The notes beneath the pieces are model-generated. The model had not been told where the DNA came from. It did not search any database and saw only the letters and a list, made by a program, of their open reading frames with translations. Both the position numbers and the translations under genes were made by a program. A stretch of DNA of 64,000 bases, taken from positions 500,407-564,406 of the forward strand of contig RQTK01000109.1 in NCBI GenBank assembly GCA_003991915.1, in the 5' to 3' direction. Numbering within the stretch: position 1 is the stretch's first letter; every line of letters starts with the position of its first letter. Below, one piece after another: positions 1 through 13,579 of the stretch. Source of the DNA: Elysia chlorotica (taxonomy: Eukaryota; Mollusca; Gastropoda; Plakobranchidae).

Positions 1-88
<88 letters not shown>
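1..88. repeat. (CTA)n microsatellite at the window edge
   Basis: A pure CTA trinucleotide run that begins at or before the window start. It is read directly from the sequence, and its full length cannot be known from here. Confidence 0.97.
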
Positions 89-1594
89 AAATATTAAAAA
101 TAATTGTAAAATTCAAAATCATACGAGTTTTTAGAAGTGACACAGTGTTGCACAACGGTAACATCTAATATTAATATTACAAGTTTATTTTGTGAAGCAT
201 GCTAAGAGTCAACAATAGAATTAGACTTAGAAACAAAATTTTATGGATGATACGATAGTAAAAGAATGACACAAAATAATATCAAAGTATGTACAGTTGT
301 TTTAAATCAACATAGAAATTAAACGAAATTCTTAAGATTAAGTAGTTGAATTTGAAACAAATATTCTGTAGCCCCTTCACAATTGTATAACAAATTTCAG
401 TGTCCCTTGGCACGCTCTAACGTCTCTAATAAGACAACTGAATGAACGCATCACTCTTTGTGCATGCTATTTATAGTGTCTAAGCTTTGCTTGGATAGTT
501 TTATATTCTCAGGCACAATTCCTCTCATTGACGTGCTCATAAACACACGGAACCGGAAGTTCGTCAAGCAAGAGATGGGGCGATGGTTGCGGATCATATT
601 GGTTTCCGTTCTAGAATTTTAGAAGTATATAGCACCGCAGAACTCATTTTTGTTGTTGATACAGACGCTCTAAAGCATCATAGAGGTTAACTATAAAAAC
701 AAATATCTGCATTAACTGCAACCAATCAGACGTCGAAAACATAGTTCAAGAAAGTTAACATTCTTTTTCACCTTGTTCCCTCGTCGGAGCTTCGTTAACA
801 TGGGGACAAAACATTTTGCGCCTTTTCTCCAAAAAATAATAAAACAACACGAATAAGAATTGTAATAAGAAAAGCCTGCATGTTGGGGCAAAAGAAACGT
901 CTGAAAGAAAAATCTAAATATCCCTATATCACAGCCTTCGTAACAATCGGTTTTGAATTAAAAAAAAAAACTATAACATCAGTATCTAAAATTGTTCGCA
1001 TCAGTATCCCTCTACCTATTCCACACGATGTTTAGGAGTGAAAGTTATTTACCCATTCCAATTTTATACTTTGTTAATTTGATGGCCACAGTAAGACAGC
1101 AAGAACATCTGTCCATAAATGGTCAGCAACTTTTTCGTACAACTATGATAATAATTGTACATTTTACAAATTGTACATGGGGCCGATGATATAGAAGCCT
1201 TTAAACTTCTGGATAATCATGTGAAATACCTACTTGGAATGTATTAAAAAAATATCGTGTGTGATATAACAGAGTTTTCAAAGTTCAGATTTCAAACATC
1301 TCCAATTTCCCCTTTTCCTCAAAAAGGTAATTACAGTTATGTCCATTTAATCCACGCCATTAGCCCCACACACTTTTCGCTTTAGTCATCAGTACAAACT
1401 GGCTAATTTGACAAGACTCCAAGAATAATAAGAACACGATTGACACGAAGAAACGAAGCGAAAAAGATTGAAGATAGGAAGGGCTACAATGAAACACTCA
1501 TCTGATCTTCCAGTATCCTACTGTCCTCAGTCAATAATGGGATAGTCTTTGTGAGTCATCGGTAGTTCTCAATTAGAAGTTTAATTATCCAGAG

Positions 1595-1805
1595 ATGCGC
1601 ATGCATGTGGCCGCTGAACCCCGCGTACTCTGCTATCAAGATGGGTAAAAGGTCGATAACTCCTGCCTGTCCCGCCTGTAAAGCGAGCGGAAATGGGCGG
1701 AGGGCTGTGTCGTTGCCAGAAACTGCGCCAGGGAAAGGGGAAGCGCTTTCAACGGCTTTTATCTGTGCTGAGTACAGGCTATAAATCCCCTAGAGAAATT
1801 TCTGC
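1595..1805 (+). promoter_or_regulatory. GC-rich patch with GC-box and TATA-like motif (possible regulatory element)
   Basis: This short segment is clearly GC-richer than its surroundings. It contains a gggcgg motif near 1695 and, about 85 bases later, a TATAAAT motif near 1780. The arrangement resembles a promoter on the plus strand. The open frame starting at the ATG near 1812 ends after about a dozen codons, so no gene follows directly. It could equally be an enhancer or chance composition. Confidence 0.2.
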
Positions 1806-4800
1806 ATACAAAGATGTCCGTCCAATTCTTTTTATCTAAGCAGGCTGGTTAAATCTCTCGTGGATTTTCTGAACAACATCAGCAAAAATTGAAAGATGCA
1901 GAATATTTCCATTTTCTGAGGTAGATCCTAAATAATTGAGGGCCCAATGTAGACATGTGCCCAAACACAATTTTGAAAATCATACAATTGTCCTCTAGCT
2001 GCCTATCTCCATGTTAGGGGATCTTTCAAACTGATCAACAAATCTTTAACAATATCTTAAATAAATACAGTAAAATTTGAGCTGATGCCCCGTTGTAAAC
2101 ATCACCTTTCTGATTAATAAACATATATATATATATATATACTATTTTACATAACTGGTGTATCTACTAAAAACTCTTGCACCACATTAGACCTATTGGG
2201 AAATGAATTGCCATTGACAATTGAGAATTGAGAGATTAATGACATCCTTGTACTTTTAACAATAATTAGTACGATCCCACGATTTGAAACACAGACAGAC
2301 GTCATGTAAAACCTCAATATCTTTCGCTCTCGCCGTCCCAACTGTCAAAATGTCCATTCCAAAATCTCACAGCGACAGGCTCAGACTATATTAGTGGGCG
2401 ATCACAATCTCTCATCCTTCTCCGCAACAAAAACCAACATCCGTGATTTTTTTGGTCATTCCAGCCGATCCGATTTCTCCGTCCGGTTTTTAGGTCTGTA
2501 ATCTGGCACAACCCCCCAGGTAGGAGAGTCTAACCGAAAACGGAAACATAACGCTGGAAATAGATTGTTTACCCAGCTATGGTATTGGGCGTGCGCATAC
2601 ACTTTTTACGGTTGCGTTACGAAACGATCGTGATCAATTGATCAGAAAAAATAAAGCAGTGCCCATATATTGCTCTCTCTTTAATGTTCACGTCTCAATA
2701 AGACGGCCTGTGGAAATGTAAAAGAGATCTATGGAGATAAAAAAAAGATAGGAAATTTTATTTTGTTTCCTCTTAAGAAAAGGCCTACCCATTTTGCTTT
2801 ATAACAGCTGTCTTGCGTTTTACTCAATATCAAAATACACTGACTCTTATTTTTGTAACTCAGATAATGGTCTGATCACTTTCATGTATAATTAGTTTTT
2901 CAACCACATACCAAGTTGAAGCGCAAAGACAAAAAAACCCCCACAAAAACAAAACAAACAACAACAACGAAATACCCCCCAAAAACAACAACAACAACAA
3001 CAACAACAAATAACAGAGAATCAAAAAAGTTTCTTCCGTATTTTCTTGTTTAGGGTTTAGAATGATACTTCAAAACATTGAAAGTATTAGGATTTCATAT
3101 TGGTGCCGGTCTCCCCCAAACAAAAAAAGGAACAACAAACAAACAACAATACGTAAAAGACAATTCAGTTTATAGACTTTTTAACATGAAAATTCTGTAG
3201 TCATGCATCTTGCGCAAAGTTGAGTCGCGTTATCAAAATCAAATAATTACTTGACTGGCATAAGATGGGGATTCGTTGTGGAAAATATAACTGTCCTTTA
3301 TACATTGTTCTTTTCTTTTTTTCAAATAGATAATTATGCATTATTTATATGTTTAAAATTTACAAAATGTGAACTGTTTGAAGAAAGTGTTATTTTCTTG
3401 CCATTTAAGATTTCTCAGCAACTTTTTGATCTGAATAATATAAGAGGAGAACATGCTGCCCTTTGCGATAAACAACTGAATGGTACCACCTGCTGTGACT
3501 TTGATGGATACATGAAGCCACCATTGAGTCTTGGGAAGCAAAAATAAAAATTTATTTATGAAGTAGTGAACAACCAGCTGAAATCCTCTTGGTTTGAACT
3601 TCTCGTTGTTATGTCACCAGCCACGACTTTCAGCATTTCCTTATTTAACACTACTGTCGGTGTGACACGATTCAGGAAGCAATGGAAACATGTGGCTAAC
3701 ACTCCCGCCGCCTGGAAAACATCCATGGGGCCGACAAAGCCGGTGTGTGCTTCTCTATCTTTCGCGTGGGACGGTCTAGCTGTAGAAAAGTTCCCTGCCG
3801 ATATTGTATTTCTAATAACTTTGAAAGATCATATTTATTATTTGTGATAGAAACACAAAAATACGAAATAATCAAAGACAAAATAGTTTTGTTCTTGTAA
3901 GAGAATGTGGGAAGCATTTGCAAAATAAATCTCAAAGGTTGTAACGTTTTTTTTATTTAAAAAAAATGTAAAGATTACACCACGAAAAGAAAAGTTTTTA
4001 CAAAATTGTTTTTCGATAGAAGACGAAGGAAAAAAAAAAAACACATCTCCATTATGTATGGAGCATGGAATCCAATTACGGATAACAGATTATAATCGTA
4101 ATAAAGGTATCGATGTGTAGGACATTTTAACGATATTTTTTTTGCTCACACTTGACGAAACATCACAAAAGTTTCAATCTATAACATGAAGGTTTAATAC
4201 CAAATTCATAATATGGAGAATAAAGAAAAAGAAAACCACTTCATCATAGACCTAAAATTTATAGCTGTGGTCCAAAAGTGATAAAAACAGCTACTAGTAA
4301 ACGTTAAGCACTTTTGTAAAATCAATTCAATTTTATGCAGGTAAGTTAGAATATATACATTGTTATATACAACTTCTCATCTTGTGAAGTCGAATTCAAT
4401 CCTTCTTCTCATACCCACACTACCAGAAAGAGATGTTCCTTTGTAGCGCCACATAAACCAAGTAATCCGCCCATCTCAAATTGCAAATGACCATGCGTGG
4501 CCATTCTGTGGGATTGCTTGTGATAGGAGATCCGCGTTTATCTCGTGTTGTTAGCATAGACTGGACAATAATATTTGTACAGCAGTGGGAGTTCAACAGA
4601 GAACTCCCATGAAAAGTCCGACCGAGACCAAGTGGACAGCAGGACGTTAGCAATAAGATACGCAATAAATAGTTATAGCTAGAGGCCATTTGCCCAGTCT
4701 GTTTCTTCCATTTCTTGCGGATTTCCATCCCAATATTTGTTGGTCATGATAATTTGCGTCTCCTCATTCTTGAACCATCATTTAATGTAATGTATATCCA

Positions 4801-5224
4801 TACCAATATAAACGGTTAGATTTTTAAACCATAGTTGAGCGCTTGATGTTGAGCTTTTGGTCTACGAGTATGTCCAAGTTGAAATTTTGGCATGGAAAAG
4901 TAAATCAATTTTTTTAAACCGATTTCTACATCATTCGAGCTTAGGACGATGAACGATATTGCCGGTGCGCAAAAAGTAATATCCGTTTCCTATGCTCATA
5001 ACGCTGCTCTTTACATAAATAATATGATTATTCGGTAGGTTTGAAAATACCATCTTCAAGTAAAGTCAGAGAGTGCTGATTGAATATAAGTGTGGATCAG
5101 ATAATTAACATTGTACACAAGCACTCGTTCTATGCGACTAGGGATTTCTAACTGCATTAACATGCAATAAAACGAAAACTTGGGGAACTAACATGAGAAA
5201 TAGGAATTGCGTATGACGGTTTCC

Positions 5225-5420
5225 CCGTGTCAATTCTTGTGGAAAATCCTGCACGGGTTACACAAGCCTCGTTGAGCTCAGAGCGAATCCTCCTTCACAG
5301 CTGTATTAGCCAAACAGGGCGCATCGGACCGGCCCATTCATCTGGCCATCCAGTGTTTTGACAACATTAACTCCTCGGTCATCTACCTAATGAATTCTAC
5401 CCTTGGGTCAGCGGAGGGCA
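5225..5420. promoter_or_regulatory. GC-richer patch, possible conserved non-coding element
   Basis: A GC-richer island in AT-rich DNA with a CAGCTG E-box, a TAATGAATT homeodomain-like site and an ATCGAT site close together. No coding potential was seen. Enhancer function is inferred only from composition and motif clustering. Confidence 0.15.
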
Positions 5421-8046
5421 CGCAATCCCATCGATCTGTTTATTTAGCTGCAAAGAGAAGCCATATCGTTTTTGCACGTGACGTTCCGCAGTTTTTACGA
5501 AAGAGAAATTGTTTTCGCGGCTCAAACATCGATCTTCTCCCCAAAAGAGGGAAAAAAATCTAAAGTCGAAAATATATAAAAATCCGATGGACAGAGACAG
5601 CATGAGCAAGTGGGTTGGAATTCTGTGCATGTTATCCGTGATTAAAGACAACATTGCGTGTGTTTAAACAGCTCTTTAAAATACCCAAGTTCGTTTCTTT
5701 AATCCATAAGACACAAATACTATTTAGCTTACTAGAGAACAAGGAAAATCTAGGCTGAATTCTTTGATCAATATGGTTCTACTTTGCGTTTTCTTGACGT
5801 GAACCTGGGAAATATCTTTATAGAATGGCAGACATGAAAACAGGAAAGATCAACATTTCTTTTGGCGGATCTATCCACCCCAACTGAGAGAATAAATAAT
5901 ACAAAAATAGCACCGACATTTTTTCTGAGCCTCTATCCCTGAGCGTCATTGTTTGAGATGGTCGATGCTTTATTTGTTCTAGCGAGTCTAAAATGTTCTG
6001 AGGAAGTACCCAATTGACTAGTGGCTCACGGCGCTGGGCGCTAGTTATCTTACTCACTCTTTCTCACGCCATGTCTTGTTTTTTAAATACTGAATAACAA
6101 CACACTACTGTTGAAAAGCTACTGGGTGAAGGCTATGAAAATACATAAGCGACGGCGACCTCATTTGGGATGTTTAAAAGGAACGAATTGTCTCAAATAA
6201 GTTCTTACCTTAGGCTATTATTATCCCTGATTCTCACAACATTACATTTAGAACAAAACGAAAGCTTGGATTGGTAAAACTGTGAATTTATCGTATTAGA
6301 GACGCAATCTAGAAAAAGTTGAAACTCAAATTCAATGTGCGTCTCTTTCAAAGTCGGGGCGAAAATGAATACTCTTTTAATATATACATTTAAACCTATG
6401 TATTTGGTTATGATTCAAAGAAATATAGCTATTTACACATAAAACAAAATCTTAAAAAGACGAACGTGAGCTCATTTTTATTATGCGGTTATGTGTCAGA
6501 TTTCTTTAAAGCTTAAAGTAATATAACCATCATAAAAATAGTACGTGCTGGAAAGTCATCATGTTATTTTTTTTTGAATATTTGAGACACGTTTTGAGGC
6601 GGCAAAGTTTCTTCGGATAACATTTACACTAAGGTAAAAGAAACACCCATGGTTTCAAATAAACAAAAAAAGACAAACCTGACGTTTCAAACAAACACTA
6701 CAAACAGCAAAAAGTTCCTGCTTGTGTTAATGTAATAAAACTCAGCTGTGGAGCGCTTTTACACCATGATGATACTGATAACTAAATTGTCTTTCTGAAA
6801 GCCAATTGGTAGTTGTATGTGGGAGCATCTGAGAAGCGACCATACCACCTCTTTTTTAACGTCTTTGAATATTGTACAAAGTTGTTCGGACAAAGTACTT
6901 CAATAAATGCAATTGATGATTTTACTTAGAGTGAAGTAAACAGTCCAGTTCACTACTCGTCAAGAGCTGCCAGAGTTCCGCTGCCTTCATTAACAGTGAC
7001 TTTGCAGGTCTAGGCGCTTCACTAGAAAAACCGGACTTAATATGCAACCTTCAAATCGCAGGAGTTGAATATCGGTAAGAAACGTAGTCCATGGTTGGAG
7101 AAGGCGATCTTTGCCTTAGCCAAACGTTAGAACATTTTCACCTTTACAGCTTGTTATCTAATAATCCTGAGACCCTAAACTTATCACAGCGGCTTTATCA
7201 AAATAGGACGATGCAACATAACCCTATTCTATTATTGAAAGGTCGTTCCACAGTGATGCAAGTGGGAGGTGTTAGTGACAGAGCGTGTGGTACAGCCCGT
7301 ACAAACATCAACAGTCATGCCAAAGTAAGCCTGGAGTTATTTCTCAGGGGCACAGGTAAATCAGTGCCAATAACTATATCTGATTCTCCTTAATAGCTGC
7401 TGGCAGGTGAGTACGTGAAGGTTGTTCAACTCACAGCTCACCACGATAAAAGGCCAGGGTCAACTCGCAAAGCAATGCGATGCACATCAGTTGATTTATT
7501 TTCAACACGCATCCTAAAATACGGTACATTCTAGTTTATTGCAATACGAATAATTATTTGTCTAAAAAAGCAAAGTAAAATCATCATCAACGAAAAATGT
7601 AGGCGATGTTTTTTAATTTACAAATTGACATCCTATAAATCGACGGAAAGGGGCTGTCGTTGTTTATCCCAACTCACAGTAGCCTCACTGTAAGGATTGG
7701 TTTTTTTTGGTCTAGCATCCAAGTCATAAAAAAGTTATCATTGGCCTAATTCCGATATAGACATAGTATAATTAAACAAAATTTATTTGGGGTCAAATCA
7801 GACTTGGGACTAGATCTAAATCTATATTCATGAAGTAAATGTAGATCATACGATCTAGAAATCTACAAACAGCTATTGCGTATGATAACTGAATAGATAT
7901 ATTGAGGCGAACTAGAAATAGTAGAATATTAATGTTCTCCTTCTCTGAGCACAATAGTTTTTTTTTTCTATTTTTAAATCGTCTCTAGGTTTCCCGGGTG
8001 AGATTCTTTAGGTTTCAGACACAAAACTTCCAATCAGATTCTAAGG

Positions 8047-8240
8047 AGATAGATAGATAGATAGATAACAGATGTTGAGCTACATAACAAGAAAGGTCCG
8101 ACAGGTAACCTTAAAGAGATTTGTATTATTTTTCTCATACCAATATAAATACAAAGAGAGATATATTATTTGTAAAACTAACGCAATAAAAAGACAGTTA
8201 GAAATATAAATAAAATAAATAAATAAATAAATAAATATAT

Positions 8241-8277
<37 letters not shown>
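8047..8277. repeat. (GATA)n, (AAAT)n and (GA)n microsatellites
   Basis: A short GATA run lies at 8047-8068, an AAAT run at about 8212-8236 and a pure AG run at 8245-8277. They are read directly from the sequence. The intervening DNA has no recognisable gene. Confidence 0.9.
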
Positions 8278-8283
<6 letters not shown>

Positions 8284-8497
8284 GATTGAAGGATTAGTAG
8301 AGATTAACCAGAGAGAGAGCAAATAAAAACAATACGAGAAAGGTATTTCATTGGCGTAAGCAACAGGTGTTGGAACAGTCAGGACAAATACGCCTCTACA
8401 GACAGCGCCGGAGAGAGGCAGTCAGGACGGAAATCTAAGATGTGCTGAATTACTGGGCAGGACAAATAGATGCACGTGCTTTAGAAAAACACAATGG

Positions 8498-8889
8498 CAT
8501 GGGAAGAAAACAATGGGTGGGAAACATTCATTGGAGAGAATTGAAAGAACATTGAAAAAAACAACAACTCGAAGGAATATGATACACACATACATTTTGT
8601 ACTGACTAACCCTTCCCACATTAAAAATCAAGTTTTATTCAGAGAGGGGCGTATCCAACGCTGGGATTATTGATTGTTTGAAACAAACACACACACACAC
8701 ACACATCCTAGCTTGCAACGTGCACGCAGACCCACACAGGCATGGGAAGAAAACAATGGGTGGGAAACATTCATTGGAGAGAATTGAAAGTACATTGAAA
8801 AAAAACAACAACTCGAAGGAATATGATACACACATACATACACACACACACACACATCCTAGCTCGCAACGCACACGCGGACCCACACA
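8498..8889. repeat. 243-bp offset segmental tandem duplication with embedded (CA)n
   Basis: About 100 bases starting at 8498 (catgggaagaaaacaatggg onward) recur almost unchanged at 8741. A second block of about 36 bases at 8702-8738 recurs at 8854-8889. The copies are joined by CA runs at 8686-8704 and 8840-8855. The open frames here read through the repeats and are not genes. Confidence 0.9.
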
Positions 8890-9595
8890 AAATTAACGCA
8901 AAAAGATCCAGATGTCTCAGGTGTTACTGTGCCTTGAAGCAATTAAATTTAAAACATACTGATGTAGAATACTACTAAAATTGCACGTTAAAAACTTAAA
9001 AACTATGTGGATAAGAAGAGATAAAAGCAAATTTACTCCGTCATTTATTGACATATTCAAATTCTCTTAGGCATATGATGTGGCAAAATTTTATAAAGAA
9101 GGTCAACGCACCCGGAATTAAAGGTGTTTTTGCGAAGCGCGATGCATTCCTGACATTAGACTGACACATCAAGTATTTTCTCTCCTTTGTAATATGAAAG
9201 AAATGGAAAACAACCATGTTGGCAGCATATGCAGCGTATGTCGGTAAAGAAATCCATTGATAAAATGTGCATTTTAAATTATTTTTTAGATCGAGCAATT
9301 ATTAAAACCACACCGATAACAACAACTAGATATCTCTTACTGCGCACAATATAATAAACTATAAATTTCCATAACGAATACACATGTACAAGTGTGATGA
9401 AGCCAAGAAAGACGAAACATTGTCTAATTCTGTTTTGTTATTACTTAAAAATTAATTGTGTTATTTATATCGTGCTCCTCAGTTGATAAGTTGTGGATAG
9501 TTATTTTTTCATATTAATTTATTACCTGTTTTACTTGCATTCATGTACCCGCAAGTGTCCTTAGCAACTGTGTAGATCATTGTATTCTTTGGTGC
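8890..9595. other. non-coding stretch, nothing recognised
   Basis: AT-rich DNA with no supported exon, RNA gene or mobile element. Confidence 0.5.
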
Positions 9596-9599
9596 TGTG

Positions 9600-10080
<481 letters not shown>

Positions 10081-10244
10081 ATGCTAATTAAACTAATCTC
10101 CATCAGGCACATATATTAGTGTGTCAACACCTTCGCAAGATTGTACTAATATTTTCGTGTACATTTCTTCGACCTCCAAAGCGAGCAAAAAGTAAATAAT
10201 AAACTATCAATCTTCTTGGACTAGAGAACTTCACTTTACCTTTA

Positions 10245-10610
10245 ACTGCCCATGTCGTTTAGCTCAAAAGGGTCAGGCGGCTCAATTCTTCTAATGAAAA
10301 GCGCGTGCATTTTCCCTTGGACAAAAGCTCTTCCTCCCGGGAAACGGAAGTACAGATACAAGATTGACAGAGGCGAGTAATAGCGGAATCTGTGCTGCCC
10401 CCCGCGCCATTGTTTGGCAGGAAGTATTCTGCGGCACGCACGCGGGGTCTGCAAGGTCAACAGTAGTCGGAGGGTACTCTGTTCAGTTTGTGAGTAAGGG
10501 GTACCGCGGGCGGGTCATGGATGGTTCTGGGTAAGAGGTACCGAATTAGGGAGACGGAGAAAACCGCAGACAGGAAGGCAAGCAGAGGCGGTTGAAAACG
10601 TGAGCGAGAC
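10245..10610. promoter_or_regulatory. GC-rich island, possible regulatory element
   Basis: The most GC-rich non-repeat segment of the left half. It holds several CpG-containing motifs, two ggtacc sites and a CCATTGTT SOX-type site near 10408. Two overlapping minus-strand frames cross it but match no family known to me. Regulatory function is inferred from composition only. Confidence 0.2.
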
Positions 10611-12694
10611 AGAAAAGTTTATAATTGTCTGGCTGTCGTAACGGTAAGAAAGAAGTATTAAAAATGTTTCACAATTTTAGGATATTGACCACGTAAATGG
10701 AAAAGGCGTATGAATGTTCTCTAAATATTGTCCATCTGGCGGCCTATCTTTTATGCTTCTGAAAGCATCTATTAGTCCCCAAATCTATACGATTGCTCAC
10801 TCGTAATGTGTTGATGTTCAATATTAATTTACTCTTATGTGAAGATGGTGTAAATATTAACGAAAGGAGTACTGCGACCGTATCTTATTTCTTTAAGTAA
10901 CATGACACAATACCAGCAGTATGTGGAATGAGACCCAAAGCCCACACTGAGCCTTTTTATTCCCGTGGCTAAGACACAGATCGCTCTATTCCACTTTCGA
11001 CTACTTTTTTTTAGAAAAGCTTTTAATATCATCAGATAGGAAAGTGGATAAACTTTCAGAAAAAAGATAATGGAGAAAACATTATGAAAGTTGAAAAAAA
11101 AAAGATTTTTTTTCTGTTGCTCTTGTTACTTGTTATTGTAGTAAAAAGGGATAAGAAGGAGAAAAGATCATCAAATAAGTTTAATTTTGGGATTTTCGTT
11201 AAAAGATGACACGAATTTATCGGCGACTTCCACCAAAATATGAGTCCAGCCTTCGTTAGGTGCAGATCTATTTAGATCTAGACTTGAACTGTCCCCATCG
11301 CTTGAAATTGCTTCTTGCCCTTCATCATCACTCATCTCCCAAACTTCATTATCTGATTAATAATCAACATCTAGTTTGTTCCAGAGGAAGTGATTGGAGG
11401 AATTCGAACGCCGTTATGAAGATATATCTGATAGAATACAATCTCTGCAGCTCAAACTAGAACGCGATGGGAGGCATTCGGCCGCATTAGCGTGGAAAGA
11501 ATTTCTTCATTGATAATAAGAGAGCCAACGGCAGCTCGTGCCTTCAAAAACCAAGTCGCGCCCGGAAAGAGCGGCCTGTGTTTTAATATTCTTAATGTTT
11601 AAATTCTGGAGGATACATTTATTGTTGTGTTTATTTATAACACTGCGTTTTTGTAAAAAATAAAAACCTTTTACGTCGAAAGCCGATGTCTTACCCCGGG
11701 ACCACTGCCCCCCCTCCCCTCCCTCCACCCGCCCTTCTGTGTACCAACCAGGACAAAAGATATCTATACTTGTTTTTCAAATGCAAGACAACTGAATAAT
11801 AATAAAAAAAATATTTGATTTAAGATTTAAAGATAGATTAAAAACAATAAAGCAAAAACAAAGCAGGAAAAACTTAAAATACCCAACTAAAAAAAACAAG
11901 AACCAAAAACAAAAAAACAAACAAACAAAAACCTCAAGCAAACCCCAGCCGCAGCATGTAATCTAAGCTGTTCATATTTAGTTTCATGCTTTTCAGGGAA
12001 CCGAGTGAGCCAAAACAATGTTACTTGTATCTCATGCTAAAACAGAACTAATTTAATTACAATGATTGTTTAGTCTGACTATGACTGAGAACCCAGACTT
12101 CTCATTGATTTAAAAAGTGGGACCTTTTGAACAGATGGTACTATTTTAAAGAATGACATTCTTGCTTTTGCCTCTAAAAATCATATACATTAATAATATT
12201 TCCTCATTGGCCTGGCGTGGTAAGAGTGTAGTTATTTTAAAGAGAAATGTACATGTAATTGTAAGTGAGATCCAACCGTCTTAGGAAAAAAAATTATATA
12301 TTCTTGGCTTAATAATATTGGAAGGAAAATAGGGAGAAGCTTTTTTAACTGAAAAGTTATGGTAATGATCTCTCTGAAAAGTCTCGTCTATTTAGGTTTC
12401 GGAACTATCATAATAAAAAAAAAACACGACAAATCTAAGTTTATACCGTTTAACGTTAAAAAATTATGTACTATATAGTTACTATAATTATGTTACTACT
12501 TTCCTTGTTATAATTTGGTGCGGTGGAACAAATGCCACGGTCGATTGTGAAAAGTCAAGAAAAACGAATAAAGTGTAGAAAATTCCTCTTCATACTTATG
12601 AAATTTTCATGTTCATAAAATGCACAATGATTTACAAATATGGTCTTTTAGTACGAAAAAAACAAACACTTAAGGTTTAAAGGACATGAGTAAC

Positions 12695-12765
12695 AGCAGG
12701 AAAAACTGTCAAACGTTAGTGTTGGGACATGTCCACGATATAGACTTTCTACTAATGTTGGAGGT
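12695..12765 (+). mobile_element. SINE 3'-end fragment
   Basis: A diverged match to the distal part of the SINE at 14860-15091. The order of blocks is kept: CTGTCA, ACGT, GTTGGGA, GTCC and TAATGTTGG. There is no tRNA-like head here, so this is a truncated copy. Confidence 0.4.
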
Positions 12766-13070
12766 TGAGAAACTAATGCACTGCCCACCTAGGTAGTGGG
12801 TGAACATCTACCTAATCCAATTTGTTGTTAGAATAATTTGTCCTCGCTAACTTATGTGATTCTTTCAGTTATTTACACAACACCTATCACGGGTAAGAAA
12901 TGTGAAAAATAAACACTTTTGATAAGAAAAAAATTCCTGTTTTTACTATGAGAGTGAGTTCTAAAACATAAAGAAATTCCTATAATGAGCTTCCTATAAA
13001 GAAAACGGCTGACTCTTATTAACAATATATGCCACTAAAAGTTTTCTCTCTCCCTCTCCCTCCACTCCCT

Positions 13071-13072
<2 letters not shown>

Positions 13073-13124
<52 letters not shown>
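13073..13124. repeat. (CT)n microsatellite
   Basis: A pure CT run with a short imperfect CT-rich leader. Confidence 0.97.
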
Positions 13125-13132
<8 letters not shown>

Positions 13133-13429
13133 TCCTTTCCTCATCAACCACCTCATGCTCATATTTTGATAAATATTCAAGGCAAGTCCTCTATCGACTA
13201 GTTAATCTTGTCACGAATTCATTGTTTGAGGACATAAAAAAAGGAAACTACGAGAGAAAAGTGAGTCTTCTCCCCTCTCCAATCAGTCAGTGTGATCAGC
13301 CCAAGCCTCCTTCAGATTTACTCTCTGTCGCAGGTTTATCTTCTTTCTTCCACTTTCTTCCTCTTTCTCTCACTTGCTAGGATTGTCATTAAGAATACTC
13401 CTTGCCAATGTCTGTAATCTCATTGACAG

Positions 13430-13578
13430 GAAAGGTTTTACCCTGAGATCTGAAGAGATGATTGAGTGGCTCACTACTCAGACCTGACCCCCCCCCCCCC
13501 CCCCTCACCCCCCCCAAAAAAAAAAAAAAAAAACAAGAAAGGTTTTACCCTGGGATCTGAAGAGATGATTGAGTGGCC
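13430..13578. repeat. 107-bp offset direct duplication around a poly-C/poly-A tract
   Basis: About 42 bases starting with GAAAGGTTTTACCCTG occur at 13430 and again at 13537 with few differences. Between them lies a run of about 28 C (13488-13515, interrupted once) followed by about 18 A (13516-13533). The plus-strand frame through it is low-complexity. Confidence 0.9.
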
Positions 13579-13579
13579 C

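Larger units (their letters stand above)
89..8040. other. non-coding stretch, no supported gene
   Basis: AT-rich sequence with many stops in all frames. The open frames are short and show no recognisable protein family, codon bias or paired splice sites. Small simple repeats occur, including (AT)n at 2123-2141 and (AAC)n at 2984-3010. Two GC-richer patches, near 1595-1805 and 5225-5420, stand out from the background and are listed separately. Confidence 0.6.
10090..13060. other. non-coding stretch with one GC-rich patch
   Basis: No supported gene. The patch at 10245-10610 is listed separately. Near 12695-12765 a fragment resembles the 3' part of the SINE found at 14.86 kb: both have a CTGTCAnACGT block followed by a TTGGGA block and a TAATGTTGG or TAACATTAGG block. 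Confidence 0.5.
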
